NCBI RefSeq assembly: GCF_020037015.1
Contig: NZ_JAIQDE010000030.1
Location: 59,951-123,950, forward strand
Source: Corallococcus sp. AS-1-6
Lineage (GTDB): Bacteria > Myxococcota > Myxococcia > Myxococcales > Myxococcaceae
Length of the DNA stretch: 64,000 bases
Reading direction: 5' to 3'
This document shows positions 16,460 to 25,685 of this stretch, piece by piece. Each line of letters opens with the position of its first letter. Within the stretch, counting starts at the first letter, position 1. The position numbers and the translations under genes are program-made. The notes below the pieces were generated by a model. It saw nothing but the letters and a program-made list of their open reading frames with translations, did no database searches and was not told the origin of the DNA.

Positions 16460-17242
16460 ATGTCCTCCGAACGCTCCCTCCCGCATGCGGCACCAGCCCC
16501 ACGGCGCGGCTTCCTGGCCACCGCCGTCCTCACGGTGTTGTGCCTGCCGCTGGCGGTGTCCACGCCGGCTTCGCCGCCGCCCCGGCTGGTCCTCTGGGCC
16601 TGGGAGCGGCCGGAGGACCTGCGCTTCCTGGAGGGCCGCGCGGTGGACGTCGCCTTCCTGCTCGCGACGCTCGACCTCACCGACGAGGACTCGCACCTGC
16701 TGCCTCGCCGGCAGCCGCTCCGGGTTCCGCCGGGCACCGCGCTGAAGGCCACCGTGCGGTTGCAGATGCTTCCGGGCGCCTCGCTCGCGCGCTTCGGTCC
16801 GGAGCGCCTGGAGTCGCTGGCCGGGAGTCTGGAGTCGCTCGTGCGCCGCCGCCCCGACGTGACGGCGCTGCAACTGGACTTCGATGCCCGCGCATCGGAG
16901 TACGAGGCGTACGTCGACCTGCTCCAGCGGCTGCGCTCGCGCCTGCCTCCGGGGATGCCGCTGTCCATCACGGGGCTTGCGTCATGGTGCGCGCCTGGCA
17001 GTTGGATTGCGCGGGCGCCCGTGGATGAAGTGGTGCCGCAGCTCTTCCGCATGGGCCCGGACGCGCCGGTCTGGCGTGCCCGGTTCGCGCGCGGCCTGCC
17101 CCGCCCGTGCGCGGGCAGCATGGGCCTGGCCATGGACGAGTGGCAGCCCGTGCCCCCTGGCGTTTCGACCCTCTATCTCTTCAACCCCCGGCCGTGGACG
17201 CCCGATGCGTTCGCTCGCGCCGTGGCGGAGACCCGACCATGA
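16460..17242 (+). CDS. Exported DUF3142 family protein
   Basis: A 260 aa protein with DUF3142 features: 'LVLWAWERPEDLRFL', 'VTALQLDFDARASEYEAY', 'PLSITGLASWC' and C-terminal 'STLYLFNPRPWT'. The pattern suggests a TIM-barrel related to glycoside hydrolases, but no activity is known to me. ATG 16460 starts a segment with 'RRGFLATAV' followed by a hydrophobic stretch, compatible with a twin-arginine signal. GTG 16409 would extend it by 17 residues; neither start has a strong ribosome-binding site. Its stop overlaps the ATG of the next gene (ATGA), so the two exported proteins are co-translated and probably act together. Confidence 0.75.
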   Translation: MSSERSLPHAAPAPRRGFLATAVLTVLCLPLAVSTPASPPPRLVLWAWERPEDLRFLEGRAVDVAFLLATLDLTDEDSHLLPRRQPLRVPPGTALKATVRLQMLPGASLARFGPERLESLAGSLESLVRRRPDVTALQLDFDARASEYEAYVDLLQRLRSRLPPGMPLSITGLASWCAPGSWIARAPVDEVVPQLFRMGPDAPVWRARFARGLPRPCAGSMGLAMDEWQPVPPGVSTLYLFNPRPWTPDAFARAVAETRP

Positions 17243-19479
17243 AGAACGCAAGAACAGTCCTGGGGCTCGTGGGCCTCGCGGTGCTGCTGCCTCCCGTCAT
17301 CGCCGACGCGTGTGGACCCGACTTCGGGCCCGAGCCCCGCTTCTACGTCGTCGACAATCCCGACCGGCCCTTCAGCCACTACGCCGCCGGACGTCTGGGC
17401 ATCCTCCGCCGCACCTTCGACCCGCCGTACCTCGCCTTCGCCTTTCGCTCGATGATGGGCATCCCCACGACGGCGGAGGAGCAGAAGCACCTGGTGGCGG
17501 GGTGGACGGACGCGGAGTCCCGCTACGGGCCCGACCCGAGCTGGGCCCGCGACCAATGGGCCGCCGTCCGGCAGGAGGTCGCGCCCTTCAAGGACCTGCC
17601 GCAGGTGGACGCCAACTCGTTGGTGTACGCCTCCAATGACGCCTACATCCACGGCGATGCCTTCCTTCATGCCGCGGTCACGGCCCGCGCGCTCGCGAAG
17701 GAATGGAAGCAGCGCCCGGCCCTGCTGCTGGAGTGGGTCGGGAACCAGGACACCGTCTTCAGCAAGGGCTGCACCCTGGCCGCCCCGGCGCCGGGCATCG
17801 AGGAGTCGCTGACGCCGCGTGAGAAGGCGCGCAGGCAGGCCGAGCGCGACTATCAGGCCGCGTCCATGCACCTGTACTGCGGGAGGTTCGACGAGGCCGC
17901 GGAGGCCTTCCAGTCGATTGCCAGCACGGCGGACGCTCCCTACCGGACGCTCGCCGCGTACCTCGTGGCGCGCACCCGCGTGCGCGAGGCGCTGTTCCTC
18001 CAACCGGACGACTTCTACGAGGAGCGCACGTTGGATGAGGCCTCGCTCGCGCGCTTCACCCGGGCGGAGGCGGCCATCCAGAAGGTGCTCGCGGATCCGA
18101 AGCTGCGTGAGGTGCACGGGCCCGCGCGGCGCCTGCTGACCCTCGTGCGTTTGCGCCTGTCGGCGGACACCTGGCGGTGCGAGCTGTTCTCACGGGTGCT
18201 GGAGAAGGGCACGGGCTCCGGGTTGGAGGCGGAGCTGGCTGGAATCTCGCCGGGGTCCGAGGTGGAGGGCAACGCCGTCACCTGCCCGGGGCTGAAGCCT
18301 CGCGCGGCGGAGCTCGTCGAGTGGCTCCGGCTCATGACCGCCCCCGAGGAGCCCGGTGCTCCGGAGGGGGCGTGGCCCGCGAAGACCTACGCGACCGCCG
18401 TGGCCCGCTGGAAGAAGAGCGCGCACCCGCCCTGGCTCGTGCTCGCGCTGCTGTCGGCCCGGGCGGACGCGCCGGAGGTGCCCGCGCTGCTCGCGGACGC
18501 GGAGAAGGTGCCGGTGGAGTCTCCCGCGGGCATGACGCTCGCGTGGCGCTCCGTACAGTTGCTGCGGGCGCGGGGACAGTTGGCGGAGGCCCGGGCGCGG
18601 CTGGACGCCATTCCCCCGGAGCTGGTGCGCGAGCAGCTCTCCGTGGACAACGCCCTGCGTGAGGAACGACTGCACCTGGCGAACAGTTGGGACGAGGCCC
18701 TGCGCAACGCGGCCCAGTTCCTGGTGGAGGAGTTCGTCATCGCTCCCCAGCCAGACGGCAGTGCACCGATGGGACTCAGCGGCGCGCGGGCCTCCTTCCT
18801 GGAGTCCCATGTCCCCACGCGCCGGCTGCGCGAGTGGGCCGCGCTTCCGTCGTTGCCCCCCGAGCTGCGCCGGCAACTGTCGTGGGCCGTGTTCGCCCGC
18901 GCCGCGGTGGTGGGGGATGACGCCATGCTCACGGCCCAGGCGACCACGCTCGCGGAGACGGAGCCCAAGGCGCGCGCGGAGCTGCTGGCCATCGTGGGGC
19001 GGCCCACGGCGGAGGAGCGTCTGTTCGACGCGCGGCTGCTGATCATGGGGCTGCCGGTCGTGTCCGCGAGGGTGGAGCCCGCCAGGGACCGTCTGGCCAA
19101 CGTCTCCCCGAAGCTGGACCTCACCGAGGACCTGAGCTGGTACCGCAACGGCTGGTGCGTGCCGGGGACGAAGAACCTGGAGGACCCGCTGAAGACACCG
19201 CTCCCGTTCGCGAGCCCGGAGGAGCGGGCGGACGCCGCCAGCGAGTGGAAGGCCCTCAACGAGGCGGGCTCCTCCGTGGCCTTCTTCTCCCGCGTGGCGC
19301 TGGACTGGGCGAAGGCGCACCCGCAGGACCCGCGCTCACCCATCGCGCTGTTCCGCGCGGTCCGCTCCAGCAAGCGGGGCTGTGGCCAGAACACCCCGGA
19401 GGCGAAGAAGGCCTTCGCGTACCTCCACAAGCACTACGGCAAGACGGAGTGGGCGCGCCGCTCGCCTTACGTCTACTGA
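17239..19479 (+). CDS. Large exported protein of unknown function, helical-repeat type
   Basis: A 746 aa protein with a signal peptide ending about 'VIADACG'. The mature chain begins with 'CGPDFGPEPRFYVVDNPDRP', a conserved-looking N-terminus that I do not recognise as a named family, and continues as Ala/Leu/Glu-rich helices with TPR-like spacing (for example 'LYCGRFDEAAEAFQSI'). It ends with 'AYLHKHYGKTEWARRSPY'. Its start overlaps the stop of the DUF3142 gene by 4 bases. It is probably a periplasmic or secreted scaffold working with that protein. No catalytic motif is visible. Confidence 0.72.
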   Translation: MKNARTVLGLVGLAVLLPPVIADACGPDFGPEPRFYVVDNPDRPFSHYAAGRLGILRRTFDPPYLAFAFRSMMGIPTTAEEQKHLVAGWTDAESRYGPDPSWARDQWAAVRQEVAPFKDLPQVDANSLVYASNDAYIHGDAFLHAAVTARALAKEWKQRPALLLEWVGNQDTVFSKGCTLAAPAPGIEESLTPREKARRQAERDYQAASMHLYCGRFDEAAEAFQSIASTADAPYRTLAAYLVARTRVREALFLQPDDFYEERTLDEASLARFTRAEAAIQKVLADPKLREVHGPARRLLTLVRLRLSADTWRCELFSRVLEKGTGSGLEAELAGISPGSEVEGNAVTCPGLKPRAAELVEWLRLMTAPEEPGAPEGAWPAKTYATAVARWKKSAHPPWLVLALLSARADAPEVPALLADAEKVPVESPAGMTLAWRSVQLLRARGQLAEARARLDAIPPELVREQLSVDNALREERLHLANSWDEALRNAAQFLVEEFVIAPQPDGSAPMGLSGARASFLESHVPTRRLREWAALPSLPPELRRQLSWAVFARAAVVGDDAMLTAQATTLAETEPKARAELLAIVGRPTAEERLFDARLLIMGLPVVSARVEPARDRLANVSPKLDLTEDLSWYRNGWCVPGTKNLEDPLKTPLPFASPEERADAASEWKALNEAGSSVAFFSRVALDWAKAHPQDPRSPIALFRAVRSSKRGCGQNTPEAKKAFAYLHKHYGKTEWARRSPYVY

Positions 19480-19488
19480 CGCGAGCGG

Positions 19489-19506
19489 GGCCCTACTGCT
19501 TGGGCC
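19489..19506. terminator. Short hairpin between convergent genes
   Basis: GGCCC (19489-19493) and GGGCC (19502-19506) can pair around an 8-base loop. The element overlaps the stop of the leftward EEP gene and lies 10 bases past the stop of the rightward gene. It has a short stem and no U-tract, so it is at best a weak bidirectional terminator. Confidence 0.3.
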
Positions 19507-20740
19507 GCACGATGCGGAGGATCTTCCGCCGGAAGATCTTGTCGCGCGCCTCGTCGGTCAGGCGCGTGGACTTCACCTCCAGGTAGATGGACGGGTGGTC
19601 CGAGTAGTACTTGCCCTCGGACCTCAGGTGCCGGGAGCCGCTGGCGCCCATCAGGCCGTACATGCCGGGACCCACCAGCTCCAGGTCCTCCGTGTCCGCT
19701 TGGTAGTAGCCCATGTAGTGGGCGTTGCCGGCGGAGTTCGAGTACTGCTGCTGGAAGAGCGGGATGGCCTCCGTGCTCTTGTGGGCCAGCATGTACGTGG
19801 GCTGCGTCCCCGGCTGACCGTCGAAGAAGACGCCCCGGCTCCCCTGGGCCGTCTCCTGGAGGTCCATGTTGAAGTCCCCCACCATCACCTGGATGCCCTC
19901 GGACTTGCAGAAGGTCTGCAAGGCATTGCGCTCCACCTGCCGCTCGTGCGGATTGGAGCCCGTCAGCGACGCGCGCAGGTGCACCCCGGCCACCGTCACC
20001 GAATGGCCATACCGGTTCCCGAGCGTCACCTTGAGGATGTACTCGTCCTTGGCCTTCAGCTTCGTCTGGATGGACGCCGTCTTGCGCGTGAGCGTGCTGG
20101 CCTCCAGGTAGAAGCCGTCCTCCTTCACGTTGTCCAACTGCCCATTGATGTCCTCGCGCAGGTAGAGGGCGATCTCGTTGACGTGCTTGATGCCCTTCAC
20201 CGTCGCGTCGTCAATCAGGTGCTTGCGGACGTAGGACATGCCCAGGCCGGGGACGTCGATGCGGTCCGGGAAGGGCGAGCCCGTGGGGTTCTCCGACAGG
20301 AAGATGAAGACGGGGTAGTGCTTGTAGCCGCGCAGGTTCCGCTCGATGCGCTTCTTGCGCCGGTCGCTCCACTGGGACGAGTCCGCCGCCTGGGGGCCGT
20401 TGCTCTCCAGCCAGGACTGGAGGTTGTCGTCGTAGTCCTCATCGCGGACGTGCATGTTGCGGATGAGGTCGCACTCCTGCCGCACGATGTCCGCGAGCTT
20501 CGCGGCGATGTCCGGCCCCTGGAGGAACGCGCTGGAGGCCATGCTGGGGACCAACGGGTTCGCGAGGTTCGCCCCGTCCACCCGCATCCCCGTGTCATCC
20601 AACGTCGCGCTCAGCCCCTTCACGCCCTTGGCCGTGTTGGCCTTGTAGAACTTCTTCGCCGCGTCGAAGGGGATGAACAGGATGGAGACGCGGGGAAGGG
20701 TCGCGGTGTCGATGCCTTCGTCGAGTTCGCGCTTCGGCAT
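19493..20740 (-). CDS. Endonuclease/exonuclease/phosphatase (EEP) superfamily protein
   Basis: A 415 aa protein whose C-terminal half carries EEP motifs: 'VAGVHLRAS', the metal/active-site 'VMVGDFNMDL' and the terminal 'YYSDHPSIYLEV' His. The N-terminal half ('RVSILFIPFDAAKKFYK') is more divergent, and the usual first Asn/Glu pair is not clear to me. Members include DNA repair nucleases, DNase I and phosphoesterases. No signal peptide is present, while the upstream gene encodes an exported Cys-rich protein, so the pairing is odd. ATG 20740 has a 'GGGGAGGGG' ribosome-binding site; longer in-frame starts run through the upstream gene and are rejected. Confidence 0.72.
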   Translation of the reverse strand: MPKRELDEGIDTATLPRVSILFIPFDAAKKFYKANTAKGVKGLSATLDDTGMRVDGANLANPLVPSMASSAFLQGPDIAAKLADIVRQECDLIRNMHVRDEDYDDNLQSWLESNGPQAADSSQWSDRRKKRIERNLRGYKHYPVFIFLSENPTGSPFPDRIDVPGLGMSYVRKHLIDDATVKGIKHVNEIALYLREDINGQLDNVKEDGFYLEASTLTRKTASIQTKLKAKDEYILKVTLGNRYGHSVTVAGVHLRASLTGSNPHERQVERNALQTFCKSEGIQVMVGDFNMDLQETAQGSRGVFFDGQPGTQPTYMLAHKSTEAIPLFQQQYSNSAGNAHYMGYYQADTEDLELVGPGMYGLMGASGSRHLRSEGKYYSDHPSIYLEVKSTRLTDEARDKIFRRKILRIVRPKQ

Positions 20741-20765
20741 GGCGTCCCCTCCCCGTGGGTGCGAG

Positions 20766-21143
20766 CTACTTCCAGGAGCAGCCCTTGATCTTCTTGCAGA
20801 AGGCTTCGTTGGTGGCCTTCTCGCACGCGATGGCCACGCCGCCGCACATATTGGACCCGAACATGTAGGCACATCCAGGCTGGCTGCTGCAGTACATCTG
20901 GGAGAAGACGCCGCAGAAGTTCGCCTTGCCCGTGCAGCGGCCCGCGCCCTGGGACGCGCTGGCGTCCTTCTCCGGCGTGGCGGCGGTGCCCGCGTCCTTT
21001 CCTTCGACCCCGCCATCCGCCTTCGCGGAAGGGGAGGGCTTCGGCTTCTTCGCCGTGTCCGCCGCGTGCGCGGGAGCGCCCAGCAGGGCCGCCGCCATCG
21101 TGAGCGCCATGAAGAGACCGACACGCTGTCCGTGCTGCGCCAT
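20766..21143 (-). CDS. Small exported cysteine-rich protein
   Basis: A 125 aa protein with a signal peptide ending about 'APAHAAD', a Lys/Ser/Ala/Asp-rich linker of about 40 residues and a C-terminal domain with eight cysteines ('RCTGKANFC', 'YCSSQPGCAY', 'NMCGG', 'ACEKATNEAFC', 'GCSWK'), enough for four disulfides. This arrangement is seen in small extracellular domains of myxobacteria; I know of no defined function. The EEP-family gene starts 25 bases downstream, so they are probably co-transcribed. ATG 21143 is preferred because it begins the signal peptide. Confidence 0.7.
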   Translation of the reverse strand: MAQHGQRVGLFMALTMAAALLGAPAHAADTAKKPKPSPSAKADGGVEGKDAGTAATPEKDASASQGAGRCTGKANFCGVFSQMYCSSQPGCAYMFGSNMCGGVAIACEKATNEAFCKKIKGCSWK

Positions 21144-21263
21144 GTTCCTGTCCTTTCGGTGTGGGACCGGCCCGACTTCCGCCATAACAGTCCACGAGAA
21201 GGGGACTCAGCGGCGTGCAGCATGCCCGCCTGCCCGCATGGGAGTCGAGCCGCCAGGCCTGCT

Positions 21264-22508
21264 TCAGCGTTGGGGGCGCTGCTCCCACCAGACGCCCCAG
21301 TCCTCCAGGGCGGTGGAGTACTCCCGCTTGCGCGGACCCTGGGCCGGGACGTGAAAGGTGCCGTCGTACAGCGGCGCGAAGCGGATCAAGCTGGAGAGGC
21401 CATCAAGCTCCCTGCCCCAGGGGTCCACCGCGTACCGGACCTCCTGGGCCGTGGCGCCGCCGAGGGCGTCCTGCCGGGCCCATTGCTGCGTACAGACGGT
21501 GGTGGGGACCGTGTGCGAGCCCCGGGTGACCGTCTCCTGCCGGACGGGCTTGAGCTCTCCCAGGACGGGCGGCCACCAGGGGAACACCGTCGCGGCCTGG
21601 GTGATGAAGCCGAACAGGCCCATCCCCAGCGAGGAGCTGACCGCGCCCTGGAAGTCGCCGCAGGGAGGCGCCGCGCCCGGGGCGCCCGTCCACGTCGTCG
21701 TCAGCACCTGGCCCGCCTCCGCGCTCATGCAGGCGCGGTGCAGCTTCGGGGACTCGCTGTCCGCCTCCGTCACCATGTCGTACCAGGTGCCCGGGCCCAG
21801 GGGATGTTCCAGGGTGGGCACGTCGCCCGGCTCGAGGGTGCCCTGGCGGAAGGAGTGGAGCTTGAGCTGGGTGGAGACGGTGACGCCCATCCCCGCGGGG
21901 GCGCTGCTGGCTTCGAGCAGCCCCTGGGTGAGGTACAGCGGCCCGGGCACTGACGCGTAGACGAGCACGTCCCGTGAGCCATCGCTGACGCGGGTGTCGT
22001 GCACGGAGCGCCATGCATCCCAAGTGCGTCCCGCGGCGGAGAACCGCTCCTCGGTGACGTCATCGCCCCGGAGTTGGATGGGCGGGCGCGGCTGGGACGC
22101 CTCCATGCGCATGGGCAGCACGTGGGCCTTCGTGAGCGCGCGATGCGGGTGGGGGCGGCCCCGGTCATCCGTGAAGGTGATGGCGAGCCAGGCCCACGGT
22201 GGCCTCACGGCCACGACCTCCACCGCCATCCGGCCCTCGACCGTGTTCGTCCGGCCCGGGGGCTCCTCGCGGATCTTCCCCTCGAAGAAGGCCTTCATGT
22301 CGAACGGGATGTAGGGGTCGAACAGGGTGCCGCTGAAGGTGTACTCCACGCGGTCCCCCACGCGGGCGTACTTCCACGGCGAGGCCGCGGCCTCCGGCGG
22401 AAGGGGCACGGGCTTCATGCCCACGCAGGCGGGGCCTGACGCGAGCGCCGCGCACAGCAGGAGGAGGACCTGGAGGAAGCGCGGCCGGGGGGGCTCTCTG
22501 TCTGTCAT
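21264..22508 (-). CDS. Putative lipoprotein of unknown function
   Basis: A 414 aa protein with an N-terminal hydrophobic stretch '[20 protein letters not shown]'; Cys at about 28 could be lipidated, though the lipobox is not canonical. The mature part is beta-rich ('[20 protein letters not shown]', '[21 protein letters not shown]'). I recognise no family. The ATG overlaps the stop of the [2Fe-2S] subunit gene (ATGA), so it is translationally coupled to the molybdenum hydroxylase genes and may be an accessory envelope protein for that exported enzyme, although this is inference from position only. Confidence 0.68.
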   Translation of the reverse strand: MTDREPPRPRFLQVLLLLCAALASGPACVGMKPVPLPPEAAASPWKYARVGDRVEYTFSGTLFDPYIPFDMKAFFEGKIREEPPGRTNTVEGRMAVEVVAVRPPWAWLAITFTDDRGRPHPHRALTKAHVLPMRMEASQPRPPIQLRGDDVTEERFSAAGRTWDAWRSVHDTRVSDGSRDVLVYASVPGPLYLTQGLLEASSAPAGMGVTVSTQLKLHSFRQGTLEPGDVPTLEHPLGPGTWYDMVTEADSESPKLHRACMSAEAGQVLTTTWTGAPGAAPPCGDFQGAVSSSLGMGLFGFITQAATVFPWWPPVLGELKPVRQETVTRGSHTVPTTVCTQQWARQDALGGATAQEVRYAVDPWGRELDGLSSLIRFAPLYDGTFHVPAQGPRKREYSTALEDWGVWWEQRPQR

Positions 22509-22990
22509 GGTCTTGGGCCGGCTCCGTTCCGCAGCAGCAGGGCGGCGCGGTGGATGGCGGCGCGGATGCGCACGTAGGTGCCGCAGCGGCAGACGTTGTC
22601 GCTCATGGCCGCGTCGATGTCCGCGTCGGTCGGCTGGGGGTTGCTTCGCAGCAGCGCGACCGCGGCCATGATCTGCCCCGGCTGGCAGAAGCCGCACTGG
22701 GCCACGTCCTCGGCGATCCACGCCTCCTGCACGGGGTGCAGGCCGGACGCGTCCGCCAGTCCCTCGATGGTCTTCACCTCGCGGCCCGCCACGTCGCCCA
22801 CGGGGTGGAGGCAGGGACGGAAGGCTTCACCGTCCAGGTGGCTGGTGCACGCGCCGCAGACGCCCACGCCGCAGCCGTACTTGGGCCCGGTGACGCCCAG
22901 CACGTCGCGGAGCACCCACAAGAGGGGCAGGTCCGCGGGCGAGTCCACCGACACCGGCTGGCCGTTGAGGAGGAAGGAATGGGCCGGCAT
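22505..22990 (-). CDS. [2Fe-2S] subunit of a molybdenum hydroxylase (IorA-like)
   Basis: A 161 aa electron-transfer subunit of the xanthine oxidase superfamily. The plant-ferredoxin-type cluster ligands are Cys40, Cys45, Cys48 ('[10 protein letters not shown]') and Cys60; the C-terminal helical [2Fe-2S] domain carries '[11 protein letters not shown]' and 'NVCRCGTY'. It matches the small subunit of isoquinoline 1-oxidoreductase and related two-subunit aldehyde oxidoreductases, which lack an FAD subunit and pass electrons to an external acceptor such as cytochrome. The gene starts 2 bases after the stop of the large subunit, and its stop overlaps the next gene. Confidence 0.93.
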   Translation of the reverse strand: MPAHSFLLNGQPVSVDSPADLPLLWVLRDVLGVTGPKYGCGVGVCGACTSHLDGEAFRPCLHPVGDVAGREVKTIEGLADASGLHPVQEAWIAEDVAQCGFCQPGQIMAAVALLRSNPQPTDADIDAAMSDNVCRCGTYVRIRAAIHRAALLLRNGAGPRP

Positions 22991-22992
22991 GG

Positions 22993-25155
22993 TCAGGCTC
23001 CCTCGTCGAGGATGGGAAAGCGCGTGGGCATGGCGCCCGTCGCGCGGGCGATGGCGTTGGCGAGGGCCGCCGCCGCGCTGGGGTAGCCCAGCTCTCCCAC
23101 GCCGCCCACGCGGTCGTCGGAGCGCACCAGGTGCACCTGGATGGAGGCGGGGGCGTGCTTCATCCGCAGCCACCGGTAGTCCGCGAAGCTGCCCTCGCGC
23201 ACGGCGCCCGCGTCGATGTGGAGCCCGGCGCTCAGCGTGGTGGACATGGCGTCCATCGCGGCGCCCTGGAGCTGGGCCTCGATGCCCTTGGGGTTGATGG
23301 GCAGGCCCACGTCCGCGGCGATGACCACGCGCAGCACGCGCGGCGTCCCGGACGTGACGTCCACCTCCACGAGGTGGGCGATGGCGCTGTCCCACTCCTC
23401 CAGCACGGCGACGCCCTGCGCGACGCCGGGAGGCAGCGCGCGGCCCCAGGCGCCTTCGAGCACCACCCGCTCCAGCACGGCCTTGAGCCTGCGGGACGTG
23501 AGGCGGGAGCGCCGCAGCTCCACGGGGTCTCGCTGGAGCTCGCGGGCCAGTTGGTCGACGAAGATTTCGTTCGCCACGCCCACCTGGCTGGTGAAGACGG
23601 AGCGGAAGGACGCGGTGGGGATCGGGAGCGGCACCTCGGCCAGCTCCTGCGCCACCCAGCCGAACTGGTAGGGGACGTGCTGGGTCAGCGCGAAGAACAC
23701 CGCGCTGGTGACGTTTGGCAGGACCTGCCCCAGCAGGGAGGTGAGCAGGTCTCCGAAGCCGTGGGGGAACTCCACGGTGGGGATGGCGGCGCGGTGCTGC
23801 CAGCCGAGGATGGAGCCGCCCGGGCCCAGCGAGGCGAGGATGCGGTGGTGGCTCGCGGGCCGGTAGTGCCCGTGGCGCATCTCGTCGTTGCGGCTCCACA
23901 TCAACTTCACCGGCTGCCCGAGCGACCGGGAGATGAGCGCGGCCTCCACGGCGGCTTCGGTGAAGAAGCGCCGGCCGAAGCCACCGCCAGCGCGGATGGG
24001 ATGCACGGTGACCCGCTGCGGGGTGAGCGCCCACCCGAGCGCCGCGGCGACCTGGCTCCGCGCGAACTTCGGATCCTGCACGCCGGACCAGACCTCCGCG
24101 GTGTCCGCCGTCACGCGCGCCACGCAGCTCTGCGTCTCCATGGGCGCGTGCGCGAGGTAGGGGAAGTCGAAGCGGCCTTCCACGACCCGGGTCGTGAGCA
24201 GCGGAGGCAGCGGCCGGGGGCCGATGGCGTCCCGCAGCCGGGTCCGGATGCCGGCGTCGGAGAGGTGGCTGGCCGGGCCCGGGGTCCAGGTGACCTGCAA
24301 GGCGTCACGAGCGGCGAAGGCCTGCGAGAACGTCCGCGCCGACACCGCGATGCCTGAAGGGATTTGCACCACGCCCACCACGCCAGGCATCGCCCGGGCC
24401 GTGGAGGCGTTGAAGGACTGGACCTTGCCGAGCAGCGTGGGTGGCCGTGCCACCACCGTGGGCACGGCGCCCGGGAGGTCCAGGTCCAGGGTGAAGCGCG
24501 CCGCGCCGGTGACGATGTCCCGTGCGTCGACGCGCCCCGTGGGCTGCCCGACCACGGTGTACTGGCTCGGGGGCTTCGGCAGCGGAGAGACCTCTGGCAG
24601 CAGTACGCGCGCGGCGTCCTCCGCCAGCTCGCCGTAGCCGAGCCTGCGGCCATCGGGAGCGCGCACCTCGCCTTGCGCGGTGGAGAGCGTGAGGGCCAGC
24701 ACCCGCCAGCGGTGCGCGGCGGCGGTGACCAGCCGTGCCCGGGCCTCCGCGGCGGCGGCGCGGAGCGGACCGGCCAGGTAGCGCATCGTCGAGGACAGGC
24801 CGGTGAGCTGGATGAGCCAGCGCGGATCCGCGTCGGCGGTGTGCACGTCCACGGCATCGAGGCCGATATCGAGCTCCTCGGCGACGAGCATGGCGATGGC
24901 GGTGGTGATGCCCTGGCCCATCTCCGTGCGGGGCAGGGTGGCGACGACGCGCCCGTCGGTCCGGATGGCGACGTAGAGGTTGAGTGGTGTCTCTTCCGGG
25001 GCCGTCGAAGGCTCCGACGCTTCGGCGGAGGGGACGTCGAGCGCGAGCCGGGCCGCGACCATCAACGTGGGAGAGGCCACCAGCCACGTGAGGAACTTGC
25101 GGCGGTCCAGGCCGCTGGGAGGAGCGGCTGTGTCCGTGGGCAGCGTGTCAGCCAT
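22993..25155 (-). CDS. Molybdopterin-binding large subunit, Tat-exported (IorB-like aldehyde/N-heterocycle oxidoreductase)
   Basis: A 720 aa catalytic subunit of the xanthine oxidase superfamily. A twin-arginine signal '[13 protein letters not shown]' (17-29) indicates export of the folded holoenzyme with its [2Fe-2S] partner to the periplasm. Cofactor-region motifs include '[17 protein letters not shown]' near the start, 'GGGFGRRF' for the molybdopterin cytosine dinucleotide region, and '[18 protein letters not shown]' with the catalytic Glu near the C-terminus. The closest named type is isoquinoline 1-oxidoreductase beta subunit; aldehydes or N-heterocycles are likely substrates. No maturation (XdhC) or cytochrome gene is adjacent. 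Confidence 0.92.
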   Translation of the reverse strand: MADTLPTDTAAPPSGLDRRKFLTWLVASPTLMVAARLALDVPSAEASEPSTAPEETPLNLYVAIRTDGRVVATLPRTEMGQGITTAIAMLVAEELDIGLDAVDVHTADADPRWLIQLTGLSSTMRYLAGPLRAAAAEARARLVTAAAHRWRVLALTLSTAQGEVRAPDGRRLGYGELAEDAARVLLPEVSPLPKPPSQYTVVGQPTGRVDARDIVTGAARFTLDLDLPGAVPTVVARPPTLLGKVQSFNASTARAMPGVVGVVQIPSGIAVSARTFSQAFAARDALQVTWTPGPASHLSDAGIRTRLRDAIGPRPLPPLLTTRVVEGRFDFPYLAHAPMETQSCVARVTADTAEVWSGVQDPKFARSQVAAALGWALTPQRVTVHPIRAGGGFGRRFFTEAAVEAALISRSLGQPVKLMWSRNDEMRHGHYRPASHHRILASLGPGGSILGWQHRAAIPTVEFPHGFGDLLTSLLGQVLPNVTSAVFFALTQHVPYQFGWVAQELAEVPLPIPTASFRSVFTSQVGVANEIFVDQLARELQRDPVELRRSRLTSRRLKAVLERVVLEGAWGRALPPGVAQGVAVLEEWDSAIAHLVEVDVTSGTPRVLRVVIAADVGLPINPKGIEAQLQGAAMDAMSTTLSAGLHIDAGAVREGSFADYRWLRMKHAPASIQVHLVRSDDRVGGVGELGYPSAAAALANAIARATGAMPTRFPILDEGA

Positions 25156-25685
25156 GGAGGAAGTCTGTCACGCGGCCACGGGCGGGCCCAACGACCTGGC
25201 AAGCCCTGTGCGGCACCTGTCACCTGGTGCGCGGAAACACGTCGAATGGAGCGTCAGTCCGGACGCGTTCAACGCGCTGCCCGGGCAGCCTCCATGTGGA
25301 GCGGGAGACGGATGTCGGTGCGGACTGGCACGCCGTTGCCACGGTGGATCTGACTGGCCCGTGGCTCGCTTCTCAATCAGGTGAAGAAGGCCGTGGCCTC
25401 AGGTCCTCTCCAGACAGTGCGAAGCCCTTCGAGCATGTTGTCCGTCTCCCGGCCGACGCCAATGAAGAAGCACCAATACGGCGGCTCTTCCAGGCTGATT
25501 CTGTAGAGGTGCTTCAGGAGCATGGCGTCATCGTGGGTCACGCCGTGGCCCCATTTCCAGCGCCACAGTCCGGGGGCCGCTCCCGGCTGCTTCGTCCTGG
25601 CGCTTGAGGTCGTGTGCGCGGGACGCGCACGCGGCTTCGGGGGATACTGGTGGCCGGTGTCCCCAGGGAGGCGAGGACGGCGGTC
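25156..25685. other. 530-base stretch without an intact gene
   Basis: Between the IorB-like start and the repeat-protein start there is no credible intact coding region. Frames here lack the third-position GC pattern of neighbours. A short protein-like remnant lies at 25377-25523 on the minus strand. The upstream halves probably hold the promoters for the two divergent genes; I see no clear -35/-10 pair. Confidence 0.6.
25377..25523 (-). pseudogene. Possible 3' remnant of an unrecognised gene
   Basis: From ATG 25523 a 48-codon frame reads like genuine protein ('HLYRISLEEPPYWCFFIGVG' then 'RETDNMLEGLRTVWRGP') and the frame is protein-like for about 15 codons further upstream ('WRWKWGHGVTHDD'), after which it decays. 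Trp/Tyr/Phe content is unlike the Arg/Pro/Ala-rich chance translations around it. It could be the surviving end of a deleted gene. I cannot name a family. Confidence 0.3.

Noticed and set aside
25227..25607. 126-codon plus-strand frame in the gap before the repeat protein
   Set aside because: No family resemblance, no ribosome-binding site and shadow-like composition; the opposite strand carries the more protein-like remnant.
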